Shown: positions 35,543-45,562 of the stretch, in pieces
Position numbering within the stretch: the stretch's first letter is position 1
How the letters are laid out: each line of letters starts with the position of its first letter
Origin: Pseudomonadota bacterium
GTDB taxonomy: Bacteria > Desulfobacterota > Desulfobulbia > Desulfobulbales > SURF-16
NCBI GenBank assembly: GCA_018897105.1
Contig: JAHILF010000024.1
Location: 1-59,190, forward strand
Direction: 5' to 3'
Length of the DNA stretch: 59,190 nt
Program-made: the position numbers and the translations under genes
Notes under the pieces: generated by a model
Told to the model about the DNA's origin: nothing
Seen by the model: the letters and a program-made list of their open reading frames with translations, nothing else
Database searches by the model: none

Positions 35543-37294
35543 TCAGCAAGACTCTGTCTTTTTCTCACTGTAAGAAAGGTAGAGTTCTTTGTAGGTTTGG
35601 GATTTCTCCAGCAACTCCTCATGGCGGCCCTGGGAGATAATCCGGCCATGCTCCATGACGAGAATCCTATCAGCATTGCGAATGGTGGAAAGTCGATGAG
35701 CCACGACAATTGTTGTCCTATCATGCATCAATCTTTCCAATGCTTTCTGCACGAGGGCTTCTGAAACCGCATCAAGGGCCGACGTCGCCTCATCCAATAT
35801 GAGGATAGGGGGATTTTTCAAGATGGCCCTGGCAATGGCAATTCTCTGCCGTTGCCCGCCTGAGAGATTGAGACCTCTTTCACCAAGCATGGTATTGTAG
35901 CCGTCAGGAAATTCCGAGATAAAATCGTGTGCAAATGCCAGGCGTGCCGCCTTTTCAACCTCACTGTCCTGAGCATCGGGAGAGCCAAAGGCTATATTTT
36001 CCCTGATCGTATCATTAAAAAGCACGATATCCTGACTGACCAGGCCAATCAATTTTCGTAAATCCTGCAGCCTGACACTTGACAAATCATGCCCGTCAAT
36101 CAGAATGCCACCCTCGGAAGGATCATAATAACGGGGCAGCAAATCAATAAACGAGGTCTTGCCGGCCCCGCTCGGTCCGACAATCGCCACCACATCGCCC
36201 TTCCGGATAGTCAGGTTGATATCCTGCAAAACAAGTTCTCCATTCTCTCTATATCTATGTGAAACATTATCATAACGGATCTCCTGTCGAAAGGACGGCA
36301 ACGGGATATCGCCGCTTTTTTCCGCTTCCATTGTTTCAAGCCACCAGATGCGATCGGTGGCAGCCATAATCTCATGGAAAACCGCATATGATCTCCCGAC
36401 CTGCTTGACGGGATTAAAGATCATCACCACGGCGCCAAGGGAGGAAAAAAGATCTCCGCTGGTAATAATCCCTCTCGCCACAAGGTTTCCCCCGTACCAG
36501 ATAACGATGGCCACGCCGATGCCGGTGGAGATATCAACAATCAACTTGGCTATCTCCTTATAGCGGATAATTTTGGTTTCCTGGCTGTAATTGGAATGGC
36601 TTGTTTTTCTAAAATGTGCCGCCTGGCCATCCTCATTGACAAAAATTTTGATCACCTTGGCGCCAATGGAGGCTTCACTGATGAAATGGGTCAATGTGGC
36701 AGCGCTCTGCTGGGCCAGATTACGCCTTGCCTTCACCTTGCGGGCAACCATGTTGGCAGCGCCGACAATCAACGGCAGCCCTACAAGGGCGAGCAGGGTA
36801 ATATCCCACCGCCGGTAAAAGGCCACCGCCAGTAAGACAATAATGGTAGGAACTTCCTTGAAAACGGTCAGCAGGGTGTCACTCACCAGTCCCTGGGCCA
36901 AGGATGTGTCGGTCAGGATACGGGAGATCATCTTCCCGGATGATTCCTTACCTAGGGACAATACCGGCAGGTGAAGCAGATGCTCGTACAGACGGACGCG
37001 CAAATCCCTCACCAACTTGAGTCCTGAGGAGCGCATCAGATAGCTGTAGATCATTTCACAGGTACCCCGCAGGGCATACAGCAGCATGATCACAAATGGC
37101 AGCCAGACCAACATCGAAAATTTCTTTTCAACAAAAATTGAATCAATGACTGGTTTCACCAACCAGGCAATTGTGCCACTTGCTCCGGAAGATACCAAGC
37201 TGAATAAAAGTGCACCAAGCACCCGGCCGTAATACGGCCGGACAAGTCCGATAATTTTCTGGTCAAATAAATTTGATAGGGATATCTTAGCCAT
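35543..37294 (-). CDS. msbA: MsbA-type lipid A/lipid-linked glycan ABC exporter
   Basis: A 583-residue half-transporter with an N-terminal six-helix membrane domain (about 1-320) and a C-terminal ATPase: Walker A VGPSGAGKTS, signature LSGGQRQRIAIARAI, Walker B ILILDEATSALD and the H-loop VAHRLST. Length and order match MsbA, which flips lipid A-core across the inner membrane. It is the first gene of the minus-strand glycan block, divergent from rmlB. It might instead flip a lipid-linked oligosaccharide made by the downstream transferases. Confidence 0.9.
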   Translation of the reverse strand: MAKISLSNLFDQKIIGLVRPYYGRVLGALLFSLVSSGASGTIAWLVKPVIDSIFVEKKFSMLVWLPFVIMLLYALRGTCEMIYSYLMRSSGLKLVRDLRVRLYEHLLHLPVLSLGKESSGKMISRILTDTSLAQGLVSDTLLTVFKEVPTIIVLLAVAFYRRWDITLLALVGLPLIVGAANMVARKVKARRNLAQQSAATLTHFISEASIGAKVIKIFVNEDGQAAHFRKTSHSNYSQETKIIRYKEIAKLIVDISTGIGVAIVIWYGGNLVARGIITSGDLFSSLGAVVMIFNPVKQVGRSYAVFHEIMAATDRIWWLETMEAEKSGDIPLPSFRQEIRYDNVSHRYRENGELVLQDINLTIRKGDVVAIVGPSGAGKTSFIDLLPRYYDPSEGGILIDGHDLSSVRLQDLRKLIGLVSQDIVLFNDTIRENIAFGSPDAQDSEVEKAARLAFAHDFISEFPDGYNTMLGERGLNLSGGQRQRIAIARAILKNPPILILDEATSALDAVSEALVQKALERLMHDRTTIVVAHRLSTIRNADRILVMEHGRIISQGRHEELLEKSQTYKELYLSYSEKKTESC

Positions 37295-37479
37295 TCACAC
37301 AATAAAAAGATAAAGATAAAGGAGTTATTCTACCCGGTTATACGTTTAAATTGATGCAAGCCGAAGAAGAGCAAATTAAATATCTTACTCTTCATAGACG
37401 ATTTAAGCAACATATTGTATACTTGAGATTTTGTTGTAACACCTCCCTGACAATACTTAACTTATTGATGACTACATTA

Positions 37480-38562
37480 ATGGATAACACAACCACAACA
37501 GACAATATCCTGGTGACGGGCGGCGCCGGTTTCATCGGAGCCAACTTTATCCACTTCATGCTGAAAAACCGGCCTGATTTGCAGGTAATTAATCTCGATG
37601 CCCTGACCTATGCCGGCAATCTTACCAGTCTCGCCGTTCTGCCGATTGAGCACCGCAACCGTCATATCTTTGTGCACGGCGATATCCGCAATGCAGATCT
37701 GCTTGCCGGACTCTTCAGCAAATACTCATTTAAAGGCGTTATTCATTTTGCGGCAGAATCACATGTCGACCGTTCAATTCATGGACCGCAGGTCTTTGTT
37801 GATACCAATGTCGGCGGTACCTGCACCCTTTTGCAGGCAAGTCTGGATTCCTGGGAGAGACGTGGTAGACCTGGGGATTTTCGTTTCCATCATGTTTCCA
37901 CCGATGAGGTATACGGCAGCCTGGGACCGGTTGGCGCTTTCACAGAGAAGAGCCCCTATGACCCCTCAAGCCCGTATTCAGCCTCCAAGGCTGCCTCTGA
38001 TCATTTTGTCCGAGCTTACGGGAAAACATATGGCCTGCCTTTTGTCATCACCAACTGTTCCAATAATTTCGGACCTTTTCAGTTTCCCGAGAAACTTATT
38101 CCGCTTATAATATGCAATATTCTGGCAGAAAAACCGCTGCCGATATATGGTGACGGCAGCAATGTGCGGGACTGGCTTTATGTTCTTGACCACTGCTCCG
38201 CTCTCCTCCGCGTCTTTGAGGAGGGAACAGCAGGACAAACTTACAATATCGGCGGCGGCGCAGAACGGTCAAATCTTGACATCGTGAGACAACTATGTAG
38301 AATCATGGATGAAAAGATGGGAAAATCCACCGGCGCTGCCGAATCGCTTATCACCTTTGTCAAAGACCGTCCTGGCCATGACTTCCGCTATGCCATTGAC
38401 GCAACAAAAATAAACAGAGAACTGGACTGGAAGCCGCTATACTCCTTTGAAGAGGCCTTAAACGTAACAGTTGACTGGTATCTGGCCAATATGGAATGGG
38501 TCGACTCCGTCCGCTCCGGCGCCTATCGCCAATGGCTGGAACTTAACTACGAACAGAGATAA
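37480..38562 (+). CDS. rmlB: dTDP-glucose 4,6-dehydratase
   Basis: A 360-residue short-chain dehydrogenase-type enzyme making dTDP-4-keto-6-deoxyglucose. NAD motif [11 protein letters not shown]; active-site THr-Asp-Glu in [27 protein letters not shown] supplies the Tyr-x-x-x-Lys. I chose ATG 37480 because it gives the usual length; ATG 37468 is equally open and neither has a strong ribosome site. It starts the rmlBACD operon and is divergent from msbA with about 185 bases between them. Confidence 0.95.
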   Translation: MDNTTTTDNILVTGGAGFIGANFIHFMLKNRPDLQVINLDALTYAGNLTSLAVLPIEHRNRHIFVHGDIRNADLLAGLFSKYSFKGVIHFAAESHVDRSIHGPQVFVDTNVGGTCTLLQASLDSWERRGRPGDFRFHHVSTDEVYGSLGPVGAFTEKSPYDPSSPYSASKAASDHFVRAYGKTYGLPFVITNCSNNFGPFQFPEKLIPLIICNILAEKPLPIYGDGSNVRDWLYVLDHCSALLRVFEEGTAGQTYNIGGGAERSNLDIVRQLCRIMDEKMGKSTGAAESLITFVKDRPGHDFRYAIDATKINRELDWKPLYSFEEALNVTVDWYLANMEWVDSVRSGAYRQWLELNYEQR

Positions 38563-38564
38563 TA

Positions 38565-39452
38565 ATGAAAGGAATCATACTTGCCGGCGGATCAGGTACC
38601 CGCCTCTATCCCATCACACAGGTAGTCAGCAAACAACTCCTGCCTGTTTATGACAAACCGATGATCTATTACCCTCTTTCGGTCCTCATGCTGGCCGGGA
38701 TCAGGGACATTCTCATTATTTCAACACCCAAGGATCTTCCCCTCTTCCGGGAACTTCTCGGTGACGGCTCACAATGGGGTCTCTCTTTTTCTTATGTTGA
38801 ACAGCCGCGCCCTGAGGGACTGGCCCAGGCATTTATTCTGGGGCGTGACTTTATCGCCAGCGATAACGTCTGCATGATCCTTGGCGACAATCTCTTTTAT
38901 GGCCATGGTTTACCGGAAAAACTTCACAGGGCGGCAGCTCGGACTCCAGGGGCGACAATTTTCGGTTATCAGGTGAGCGATCCCCAGCGATATGGGGTTA
39001 TCACCTTTGGCAAGGAAGGAAGGGTTATGGATATTGAGGAAAAACCTTCTGTACCCAAATCAAATTACGCGGTCACCGGCCTCTATTTCTATGACAATCG
39101 TGTACCGGATATCGCGGCGCAGATCAAACCATCCCCACGGGGCGAACTGGAAATCACCGACGTCAACCGCGCCTATCTGGAAATGGGGGAGCTGCATGTG
39201 GAAAAACTGGGCCGAGGCATCGCCTGGCTTGATACCGGCACCCACGATTCCCTGCTGCAGTCTTCACGGTTTATTGAGGTCATTGAAAAAAGACAGGGTC
39301 TCAAGGTGGCCTGTATCGAGGAAATCGCTTATCTCTTGAAATACATCGATAATGCGCAACTTGAAAAACTGGCGCTCCCCCTGATGAAAAACAATTATGG
39401 TCAGTACCTGATGAAACTCCTGAAGGAGGAAATTCTTTATGAACGTGATTGA
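38565..39452 (+). CDS. rmlA: Glucose-1-phosphate thymidylyltransferase
   Basis: A 295-residue enzyme that joins dTTP and glucose-1-phosphate. Signature [20 protein letters not shown] at the N-terminus, the catalytic region [17 protein letters not shown], and [17 protein letters not shown]. Length is normal. It follows rmlB by two bases and overlaps rmlC by 14 bases. Confidence 0.97.
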   Translation: MKGIILAGGSGTRLYPITQVVSKQLLPVYDKPMIYYPLSVLMLAGIRDILIISTPKDLPLFRELLGDGSQWGLSFSYVEQPRPEGLAQAFILGRDFIASDNVCMILGDNLFYGHGLPEKLHRAAARTPGATIFGYQVSDPQRYGVITFGKEGRVMDIEEKPSVPKSNYAVTGLYFYDNRVPDIAAQIKPSPRGELEITDVNRAYLEMGELHVEKLGRGIAWLDTGTHDSLLQSSRFIEVIEKRQGLKVACIEEIAYLLKYIDNAQLEKLALPLMKNNYGQYLMKLLKEEILYERD

Positions 39453-39996
39453 AACGCAACTCTCCGGAGTGTTGATACTTGAACCTCGCGTGTTTGATGA
39501 TAATCGCGGTTTTTTCATGGAAACCTTTCACAAGGAGAAATATGAACAAATTGGCATAAAGGTTGAATTTGTTCAGGACAATTTCTCTTTTTCCCAGAAA
39601 AACACCCTGCGCGGTCTCCACTTTCAGCACCCCCATGGCCAGGCAAAACTGGTCCAGGTTTTTCAGGGAGCGGTGTTTGATGTGGCGGTTGATATCAGGC
39701 TCGGCTCGCCAACCTTCGGCAAATGGGTAGGCGTCGAACTTTCCGCCGCAAACAAAAGACAGATCTTCATCCCGGCGGGGTTTGCCCACGGCTTTGTCGT
39801 GTTGAGCGATACCGCCTCTTTTGTCTATAAATGCAGTGATTTTTATTCCCCAGACTGTGAGAGAGGCATTATCTTTTCCGATCCCCAACTTGCCATCCGC
39901 TGGCCGGGCGGCAACTTCCTGCTCTCGCCTAAGGATCAGCAATACCCCGCTCTGCAGGATATTTCCCCCGGAGATCTACCCTCCTATACCGGATGA
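39439..39996 (+). CDS. rmlC: dTDP-4-dehydrorhamnose 3,5-epimerase
   Basis: A 185-residue cupin-fold epimerase. It carries [20 protein letters not shown] with the catalytic His in LRGLHFQ, the [16 protein letters not shown] strand pair, and [14 protein letters not shown]. It overlaps rmlA by 14 bases and ends four bases before rmlD. Its presence shows that L-rhamnose is made as well as the 3-acetamido sugar predicted from the fdt-like genes. Confidence 0.97.
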   Translation: MNVIETQLSGVLILEPRVFDDNRGFFMETFHKEKYEQIGIKVEFVQDNFSFSQKNTLRGLHFQHPHGQAKLVQVFQGAVFDVAVDIRLGSPTFGKWVGVELSAANKRQIFIPAGFAHGFVVLSDTASFVYKCSDFYSPDCERGIIFSDPQLAIRWPGGNFLLSPKDQQYPALQDISPGDLPSYTG

Positions 39997-40000
39997 GCCC

Positions 40001-40879
40001 ATGAAAATTCTTGTAACCGGCATAAACGGCCAGGTCGGCTGGGAACTGCTGCGCAAAGGCCCTCTCCATGGTTGCCGCATCATCAGCTTTGACCGCAACG
40101 CTCTTGACATTACTGACAGTCAGGCTGTTTCCCGAGAAATACAAAATAACTCTCCCGATCTGGTGATCAATTGCGGCGCCTATACGGCGGTTGACAAAGC
40201 GGAAGCGGAAACGGAGAAGTGCTGGTCGGTGAACAGGGATGGCCCGGCGTGGCTGGCTGCATCCTGCGCCCGCGAACACATACCGCTTATTCATCTCTCC
40301 ACTGATTATGTTTTTAACGGCCAGGCAAGTAAACCCTACACGGAAACATCACCCACTGACCCGCTCGGCATATACGGCAGGAGCAAGGCAGCCGGTGAAC
40401 AGGAGGTGCGAGCACGGCTGGAGAGACATCTCATTATCCGTACCTCCTGGGTTTACGGGATCCATGGCCACAACTTTGTCAAAACCATATTGCGCCTGGG
40501 GCAGGAGAAAGAGGAGCTGAAAGTGGTCGCTGATCAATGGGGCTGCCCCACTTTTGCCGGCGACCTGGCGCTGGCCCTGCTGACTATGGCAAAGGAAATC
40601 CACGCAGGCCAAAGCAACTGTTGGGGGACGTATCACTGTTGCGGGGCAACCGCGGTGAGTTGGCATGAATTCGCCACCCTTATCTTAGATCTTGCAAGAA
40701 AAATTCATCCCGTTAAAGTAAGGAACATTATAGCGATCACCAGCGAAGAATTTCCGACTATCGCACCCAGGCCGAAATACTCTGTTCTGGATTGTCAGAA
40801 AGTGTATAGTGTCTTCGGGATTCAGCTCCCGGACCTGTTCAGCAGTCTCGAAGCATTTTTTGCCGAACAGGAAAAATGA
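40001..40879 (+). CDS. rmlD: dTDP-4-dehydrorhamnose reductase
   Basis: A 292-residue NAD(P)H-dependent reductase completing dTDP-L-rhamnose. Rossmann motif MKILVTGINGQVGWELL, IHLSTDYVFNGQASKPY, and YGRSKAAGEQEV with the Tyr-x-x-x-Lys pair. The start is ATG 40001, four bases after the rmlC stop; an open extension to 39821 is the wrong frame of rmlC. It is the last gene of the rml operon; a Trm112-like gene follows after about 48 bases. Confidence 0.96.
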   Translation: MKILVTGINGQVGWELLRKGPLHGCRIISFDRNALDITDSQAVSREIQNNSPDLVINCGAYTAVDKAEAETEKCWSVNRDGPAWLAASCAREHIPLIHLSTDYVFNGQASKPYTETSPTDPLGIYGRSKAAGEQEVRARLERHLIIRTSWVYGIHGHNFVKTILRLGQEKEELKVVADQWGCPTFAGDLALALLTMAKEIHAGQSNCWGTYHCCGATAVSWHEFATLILDLARKIHPVKVRNIIAITSEEFPTIAPRPKYSVLDCQKVYSVFGIQLPDLFSSLEAFFAEQEK

Positions 40880-40927
40880 TTCTGCCAGGGGCTACATGCA
40901 TATACTATTTTTTTTAAGAGGTAACCA

Positions 40928-41101
40928 ATGATCAAAAAAGAACTGCTCGACATTCTCGCCTGCCCGAAATGCAAAGGTCCCGTTGAGCTCAACGACAAGG
41001 GCAACGGTCTGATCTGTCAAACCTGCAAACTGGTTTACGAAATCAGGGATGACATTCCCATCATGCTGATTGACGAGGCCAAGCCCCTGGAAGAAGGTTA
41101 A
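40928..41101 (+). CDS. Trm112 family zinc-ribbon protein
   Basis: A 57-residue protein of the Trm112/YcaR type: IKKELLDILACPKCKGPVEL with C12 and C15, then LICQTCKLVYEIRDDIPIML with C30 and C33. The second pair and the closing DDIPIML are family hallmarks. Such proteins are often encoded beside LPS or nucleotide-sugar genes in proteobacteria and may activate a methyltransferase. AAGAGGT stands before ATG 40928. It ends seven bases before the TIM-barrel gene. Confidence 0.9.
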   Translation: MIKKELLDILACPKCKGPVELNDKGNGLICQTCKLVYEIRDDIPIMLIDEAKPLEEG

Positions 41102-41108
41102 TTTCACC

Positions 41109-41918
41109 ATGCCGCCGACTTCTCTCAAGTCACGCTGTTTTGTCAATGCCCCTTTCCGCTATCTACAGGAGAATTTAAGCCGCTTTATCAGCGAGGGTTT
41201 GCAGCCTGAGATCGGGCTGGAAGGGGATGTCCTGTACACCGCGGCTCAGGAAGAGTTTACCGCTGTTGCCGAAGAGCTTGCGGCCCACAACCTATCCTGC
41301 ACCCTGCATGCCCCTTTTTTTGAACTGTATCCGGGCAGTCTCGATCCTGAGATCCGCCGCGTCAGCCGCAGCAAAATCCGCAAGGCCTTTGAGCTGATTC
41401 CGGTTTTCAAACCCAGATCAATTGTCTGCCATCTGGGATTTGAAGAAAACAAGCATGGCTATAAACCGGAAGAGTGGTTCCAATACTCGCTGGAGGGCTG
41501 GCAGGAATTTCTTGCCATTGCCACGGAGCATGACACCCCGCTCATGCTGGAAAATACCTATGAACAGGGACCGACACAGCACAGGCAGATGCTTGCGGCC
41601 CTTGATTCGCCCTATGCCCGTTTCTGCCTGGATGTGGGCCATGTGCTGGCCTTTGCCAAAAAAAACTGGCATGACTGGCTGCCGGAACTCGAACCCTGGC
41701 TCGGCCAGCTTCATCTCCATGACAATCATGGCATTCGCGACACCCATCTGGCAGTAGGCCAGGGCATCTTCGATTTTGCCGGATTTCTTGCCTATATCAG
41801 AGAAAGGCGTCTCTCCCCCATCGTCACCCTGGAGCCGCATCAGGAAAACGGGGTAAAGGAAAGCCTGCTGGCCCTGGACAAGCTGGGAGTTGGCTCATGG
41901 CTGATAGCTCATGGCTGA
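41109..41918 (+). CDS. Sugar phosphate isomerase/epimerase-type TIM barrel protein
   Basis: A 269-residue protein of the xylose isomerase-like (AP endonuclease 2) barrel family. It shows CTLHAPFFELYPGSLDP, IVCHLGFEE, LMLENTYEQGP, FCLDVGHVLAFA, LHLHDNHGIRDTHL and VTLEPHQENG, giving the expected metal ligands (Glu, Asp, His, Glu). The substrate is unknown. ATG 41109 follows GAAGAAGG. The last codons sit in a 14-bp tandem repeat (GCTCATGGCTGATR, 41893-41920), immediately before the 9-bp repeat array upstream of dnaE. Confidence 0.88.
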   Translation: MPPTSLKSRCFVNAPFRYLQENLSRFISEGLQPEIGLEGDVLYTAAQEEFTAVAEELAAHNLSCTLHAPFFELYPGSLDPEIRRVSRSKIRKAFELIPVFKPRSIVCHLGFEENKHGYKPEEWFQYSLEGWQEFLAIATEHDTPLMLENTYEQGPTQHRQMLAALDSPYARFCLDVGHVLAFAKKNWHDWLPELEPWLGQLHLHDNHGIRDTHLAVGQGIFDFAGFLAYIRERRLSPIVTLEPHQENGVKESLLALDKLGVGSWLIAHG

Positions 41919-41920
41919 TG
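41893..41920 (+). repeat. Two-copy 14-bp tandem repeat at the isomerase stop codon
   Basis: GCTCATGGCTGATA is followed directly by GCTCATGGCTGATG. The second copy contains the TGA stop of the isomerase gene, and a third partial copy (GCCCATG) follows. Confidence 0.8.
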
Positions 41921-41937
41921 GCCCATGTTACCAGCCG

Positions 41938-42036
41938 GACCAGCAAGATCAGCTAGACCAATCAGACTAATTAGACCAGTAAGACCAACCAGACCAGTGA
42001 GATCAGTATGACCAGTGAGACCAATCAGACCAGTCC
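41938..42036 (+). repeat. Eleven-copy 9-bp tandem repeat spanning the dnaE start
   Basis: Eleven adjoining 9-bp units with consensus GACCAGTNA fill exactly 99 bases. The dnaE ATG (42008-42010) lies at the junction of units 8 and 9, and units 9-11 encode the N-terminal residues TSETNQTSP. Because 9 is a multiple of three, gain or loss of a unit keeps the frame; the frame is open upstream to a TAG at about 41972. Confidence 0.9.
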
Positions 42037-45000
42037 AGCCAATTTTGTTCATCTCCATGTTCACACCCAGTACAGCCTGCTTGACGGCGCTATCCGCCTG
42101 GATGATCTGCTGGCAAAATGCAAGGAATACGGCATGGACACCGTGGCAATCACCGACCATGGTTCCATGTTCGGCGCCCTCGAATTTTACGTAAAGGCCA
42201 GAAAGGCCGGGATCAAACCGATTATCGGCTGCGAATTCTACATTGCCCCGGAATCCCGTAGCGATAAATCGGCGAAAAGCTCCGGCAAGGCCGCCTTTCA
42301 TCTCGTGCTGCTGGCCATGAACATGGAGGGTTATAAAAATCTACTGAAACTGGCCTCCATTGCCCAGCTCCAAGGGTTCCACTATAAACCGCGCATTGAC
42401 AAAGAGGTGCTGGCACAGCACAGCGCCGGCCTGATCGCCATGACCGCCTGCCTGCACGGCGAAATTCCCTACCTGATCGTCAAGGAAAAAAATATGGATC
42501 TGGCCCGGGAAAAAACCAGGGAACTGCAGGAGATTTTCGGTGACCGGCTTTATTTTGAGCTGCAGGAAAACGGCATGGATGAACAGCATGAGGCCAACAG
42601 GGGGCTAAAAGAGCTGTCTGCCGAATTCGGCATTCCCTTGGTAGCAACCAATGACTGCCATTACCTCAACCGGGAGGAAAACAAGGCCCATGAGCTGCTG
42701 CTCTGCATCCAGACCGGCAAGAATATCCTGGATGCAAACCGGTTCAAATTCACCACCGACCAACTCTATTTCAAGTCCCCTGATGAGATGCGCAAGAATT
42801 TCGCCCATTGTCCGGAGGCCATTGACAACACCGTTGCCATTGCCGCCCGCTGCAATCTGGAACTCGCATTCGGCAATCACTATTTCCCCATTTTCCCGAT
42901 GCCGGCAGGAGAATCCCTGGAGTCCCTGTTTGAAAAGATGGCCAGGGATGGCTTCAAGGAACGGCTCCGCGAACTGCGGAGCAGACAGGAAGTGAGCCCG
43001 GAACTTGAAAAAACATACCGCAAGCGCCTGGACATGGAAATCGAGGTCATCAAGACCATGGAATTTCCCGGTTATTTTCTCATCGTCGCCGACTTCATTA
43101 ACTGGGCGAAAAATCATGATATCCCGGTGGGGCCGGGCCGCGGTTCCGGGGCGGGCAGTCTGGTCGCCTTTTGCATGCGCATCACCGATATCGATCCCAT
43201 CCCCTACGGCCTCATTTTTGAACGCTTTCTCAATGTCGAGCGCAAGTCCATGCCCGACTTTGATGTTGATTTCTGCCAGGAACGCCGCGGTGAAGTCATC
43301 AAGTACGTGCATGATAAATACGGCGGCGACGAACATGTCACCCAGATCATCACCTACGGCTCCATGAAGGCCAAGGGTGTCATCCGGGATGTCGGCCGCG
43401 CCCTGGCCATGCCCTTCGGCGATGTGGACCGCATCGCCAAACTGGTGCCGGATGAACTGAAAATGACCATCAAAAAGGCGATGGTACAGGAACCGCGCCT
43501 GAAGGATCTGTATCAACGCGATGAGCAGGTACGTCAGCTGCTCGACATCGCCATGGTGTTGGAAGGCCTGCAGCGCCACACCTCCATTCACGCAGCCGGT
43601 GTGGTCATCTCGCCGGAACCGATGGTTGAATACCTGCCGGTATGCAAGGGCCCCAAAGGCGAGGTGCTCACCCAGTATGACATGAAGTACACCGAGATGA
43701 CCGGGCTGATCAAGTTCGATTTTCTCGGCCTGAAAACCCTTACCGTAATCGACCGGGCCTTGAAACTGATCAAGGAGGAACGGGGGGAACCGCTTGATAT
43801 CCACGCCATTCCCATGGACGACCAGAAGACTTATGACCTGCTGTGCAAGGGTGATGCCCTCGGCGTCTTTCAGCTGGAAAGTTCCGGCATGCGGCAGCTG
43901 TTGATGAAAATGAAACCGGAGGTCTTCACCGATCTCATCGCACTTGTCGCCCTTTACCGGCCCGGCCCTTTGGAAAGCGGCATGGTGGACGACTTTGTCA
44001 ACACCAAGCACGGTAAAATGGTGGCCAGCTACCCGCTGCCCCAGCTTGAACCGATCCTTAAGGAAACCTACGGGGTTATTGTCTACCAGGAACAGGTCAT
44101 GAAGATCGCCAATGTGCTGGCCGGCTATTCCCTGGGCGATGCCGACAATCTGCGGCGCGCCATGGGCAAAAAAATCGCGGCGGTCATGGAAGAGCAGCGC
44201 GGCAAGTTCATGAAGGGGGCGGAGAAAAACCAGGTGCCTCTTGATAAGGCGCAATATATTTTTGATCTGATGGCCAAATTCGCAGGCTACGGCTTCAACA
44301 AATCCCACAGCGCCGCCTACGCCCTGATCTCGTACCAGACCGCTTATCTCAAGGCCCATTACCCGGCCCAGTTCATGGCCGCCCTGCTCTCCTGCGACGT
44401 CAACAACACCGACAAGGTGGTCAAGTACATCAATGAATGCAAGGATCACCAGATTGATGTTCTGCCGCCGGACATCAATGAAAGCAACCAGGATTTCACC
44501 GTTATCAACGACCGGATCCGCTTCGGCCTGGCAGCGGTGAAAAATGTGGGAGGCGCGGCCCTTGATTCCATCATGGAGGAACGGCTGCAAGATGGCCCAT
44601 ACCAGTCCCTGGGGGATTTCTGTTCCCGGGTCGATTCCCGCAAGGTAAACCGCCGGGTGATCGAAAGCCTGATCAAGGCTGGCGCCTTTGATTCTCTCGG
44701 GGCGAAACGGTCGCAGCATTTCGCCATTCTCGACCAGGCAATGGAGCAGGCCCAGGCCGCCCAGCGCGACAAGGAAAGCGGCCAGCTCTCTCTCTTTTCC
44801 ATTATGCCCTTGACGACAAAGGAGAAATCCACCAGCATTGCCCTACCGGATATCCCCGAGTGGAACAAAAAGGACTTACTTGCGGCAGAAAAGGAAACTG
44901 TTGGTTTTTATATTACCGGTCATCCCTTAGATGAGTTCCGCGATGAGCTCAAACAGGCGACTGACAGTGAAATCTCCGATCTGCCCCAGCGCACCGACGG

Positions 45001-45562
45001 CTCGGCAGTGCGGGTAGGTGGACTGGTCAAAAGCAGGAAGGACATCAAAAACAAAAAAGGCGAACTCATGTCTTTCATCAGCCTGGAAGACACCTCAAGC
45101 AGTGTTGAGGTCATTATCTTCTCTCAGGCCTTTGCCGAGTGTGCCCACATCATCCGGGATGATACGCCGCTGGTTGTCCAGGGAGTGCTGCAGAATGAAG
45201 AGGAGGGTGAAGCAAAAATCATTGCTGATACCGTTGATACCCTGGCAGACGCCCTGAAAAAATTCACCGCCTCCACCAGAATCATGCTCTATGCGGACCG
45301 GGTCAACCGCAGGAAAATCGAGGACCTGAAAAAAGCGATCCATCGACACCACGGTCCCTGCCCTGTTGCCCTCACCCTCCATTTCCCCCAAAAGGGTGAG
45401 GTGGACATCGACATCCCTGAAGAGCTGACTATCAACCCTATTCGGGAATTTTCCAGGGAGGTTAACGATATCCTTGGTTACAACGCTATTCAATTCGCCA
45501 AAAAACAGCCAGAAACCACAAGAAGAAACGACAAACGTGGTAATTTCTCATCAGCGGGATAA
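42008..45562 (+). CDS. dnaE: DNA polymerase III alpha subunit
   Basis: An 1184-residue replicative polymerase of usual length. The N-terminal PHP domain begins FVHLHVHTQYSLLDGA; the polymerase active-site aspartates are in PDFDVDFCQE (D419 and D421); GPGRGSGAGSLVAFCM and GYGFNKSHSAAYALISYQTA are family motifs; an OB domain with VRVGGLVKSRKDIKNKKGE follows near 1005. The first ten residues come from the 9-bp repeat and have no counterpart in the family, so the natural start may be variable. No ribosome site is visible because the upstream region is repeat. A later start is unlikely since PHP begins at residue 13. Confidence 0.97.
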   Translation: MTSETNQTSPANFVHLHVHTQYSLLDGAIRLDDLLAKCKEYGMDTVAITDHGSMFGALEFYVKARKAGIKPIIGCEFYIAPESRSDKSAKSSGKAAFHLVLLAMNMEGYKNLLKLASIAQLQGFHYKPRIDKEVLAQHSAGLIAMTACLHGEIPYLIVKEKNMDLAREKTRELQEIFGDRLYFELQENGMDEQHEANRGLKELSAEFGIPLVATNDCHYLNREENKAHELLLCIQTGKNILDANRFKFTTDQLYFKSPDEMRKNFAHCPEAIDNTVAIAARCNLELAFGNHYFPIFPMPAGESLESLFEKMARDGFKERLRELRSRQEVSPELEKTYRKRLDMEIEVIKTMEFPGYFLIVADFINWAKNHDIPVGPGRGSGAGSLVAFCMRITDIDPIPYGLIFERFLNVERKSMPDFDVDFCQERRGEVIKYVHDKYGGDEHVTQIITYGSMKAKGVIRDVGRALAMPFGDVDRIAKLVPDELKMTIKKAMVQEPRLKDLYQRDEQVRQLLDIAMVLEGLQRHTSIHAAGVVISPEPMVEYLPVCKGPKGEVLTQYDMKYTEMTGLIKFDFLGLKTLTVIDRALKLIKEERGEPLDIHAIPMDDQKTYDLLCKGDALGVFQLESSGMRQLLMKMKPEVFTDLIALVALYRPGPLESGMVDDFVNTKHGKMVASYPLPQLEPILKETYGVIVYQEQVMKIANVLAGYSLGDADNLRRAMGKKIAAVMEEQRGKFMKGAEKNQVPLDKAQYIFDLMAKFAGYGFNKSHSAAYALISYQTAYLKAHYPAQFMAALLSCDVNNTDKVVKYINECKDHQIDVLPPDINESNQDFTVINDRIRFGLAAVKNVGGAALDSIMEERLQDGPYQSLGDFCSRVDSRKVNRRVIESLIKAGAFDSLGAKRSQHFAILDQAMEQAQAAQRDKESGQLSLFSIMPLTTKEKSTSIALPDIPEWNKKDLLAAEKETVGFYITGHPLDEFRDELKQATDSEISDLPQRTDGSAVRVGGLVKSRKDIKNKKGELMSFISLEDTSSSVEVIIFSQAFAECAHIIRDDTPLVVQGVLQNEEEGEAKIIADTVDTLADALKKFTASTRIMLYADRVNRRKIEDLKKAIHRHHGPCPVALTLHFPQKGEVDIDIPEELTINPIREFSREVNDILGYNAIQFAKKQPETTRRNDKRGNFSSAG

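Noticed and set aside
41909-42301. A minus-strand frame rich in LTGL repeats near the dnaE start
   Set aside because: The repetitive protein is only the translation of the complement of the 9-bp DNA repeat followed by antisense PHP-domain sequence.
42605-44719. A 704-codon open frame on the minus strand within dnaE
   Set aside because: It is fully antisense to conserved DnaE polymerase sequence, has no recognisable domain and no ribosome site; long antisense frames are expected opposite GC-rich coding regions.
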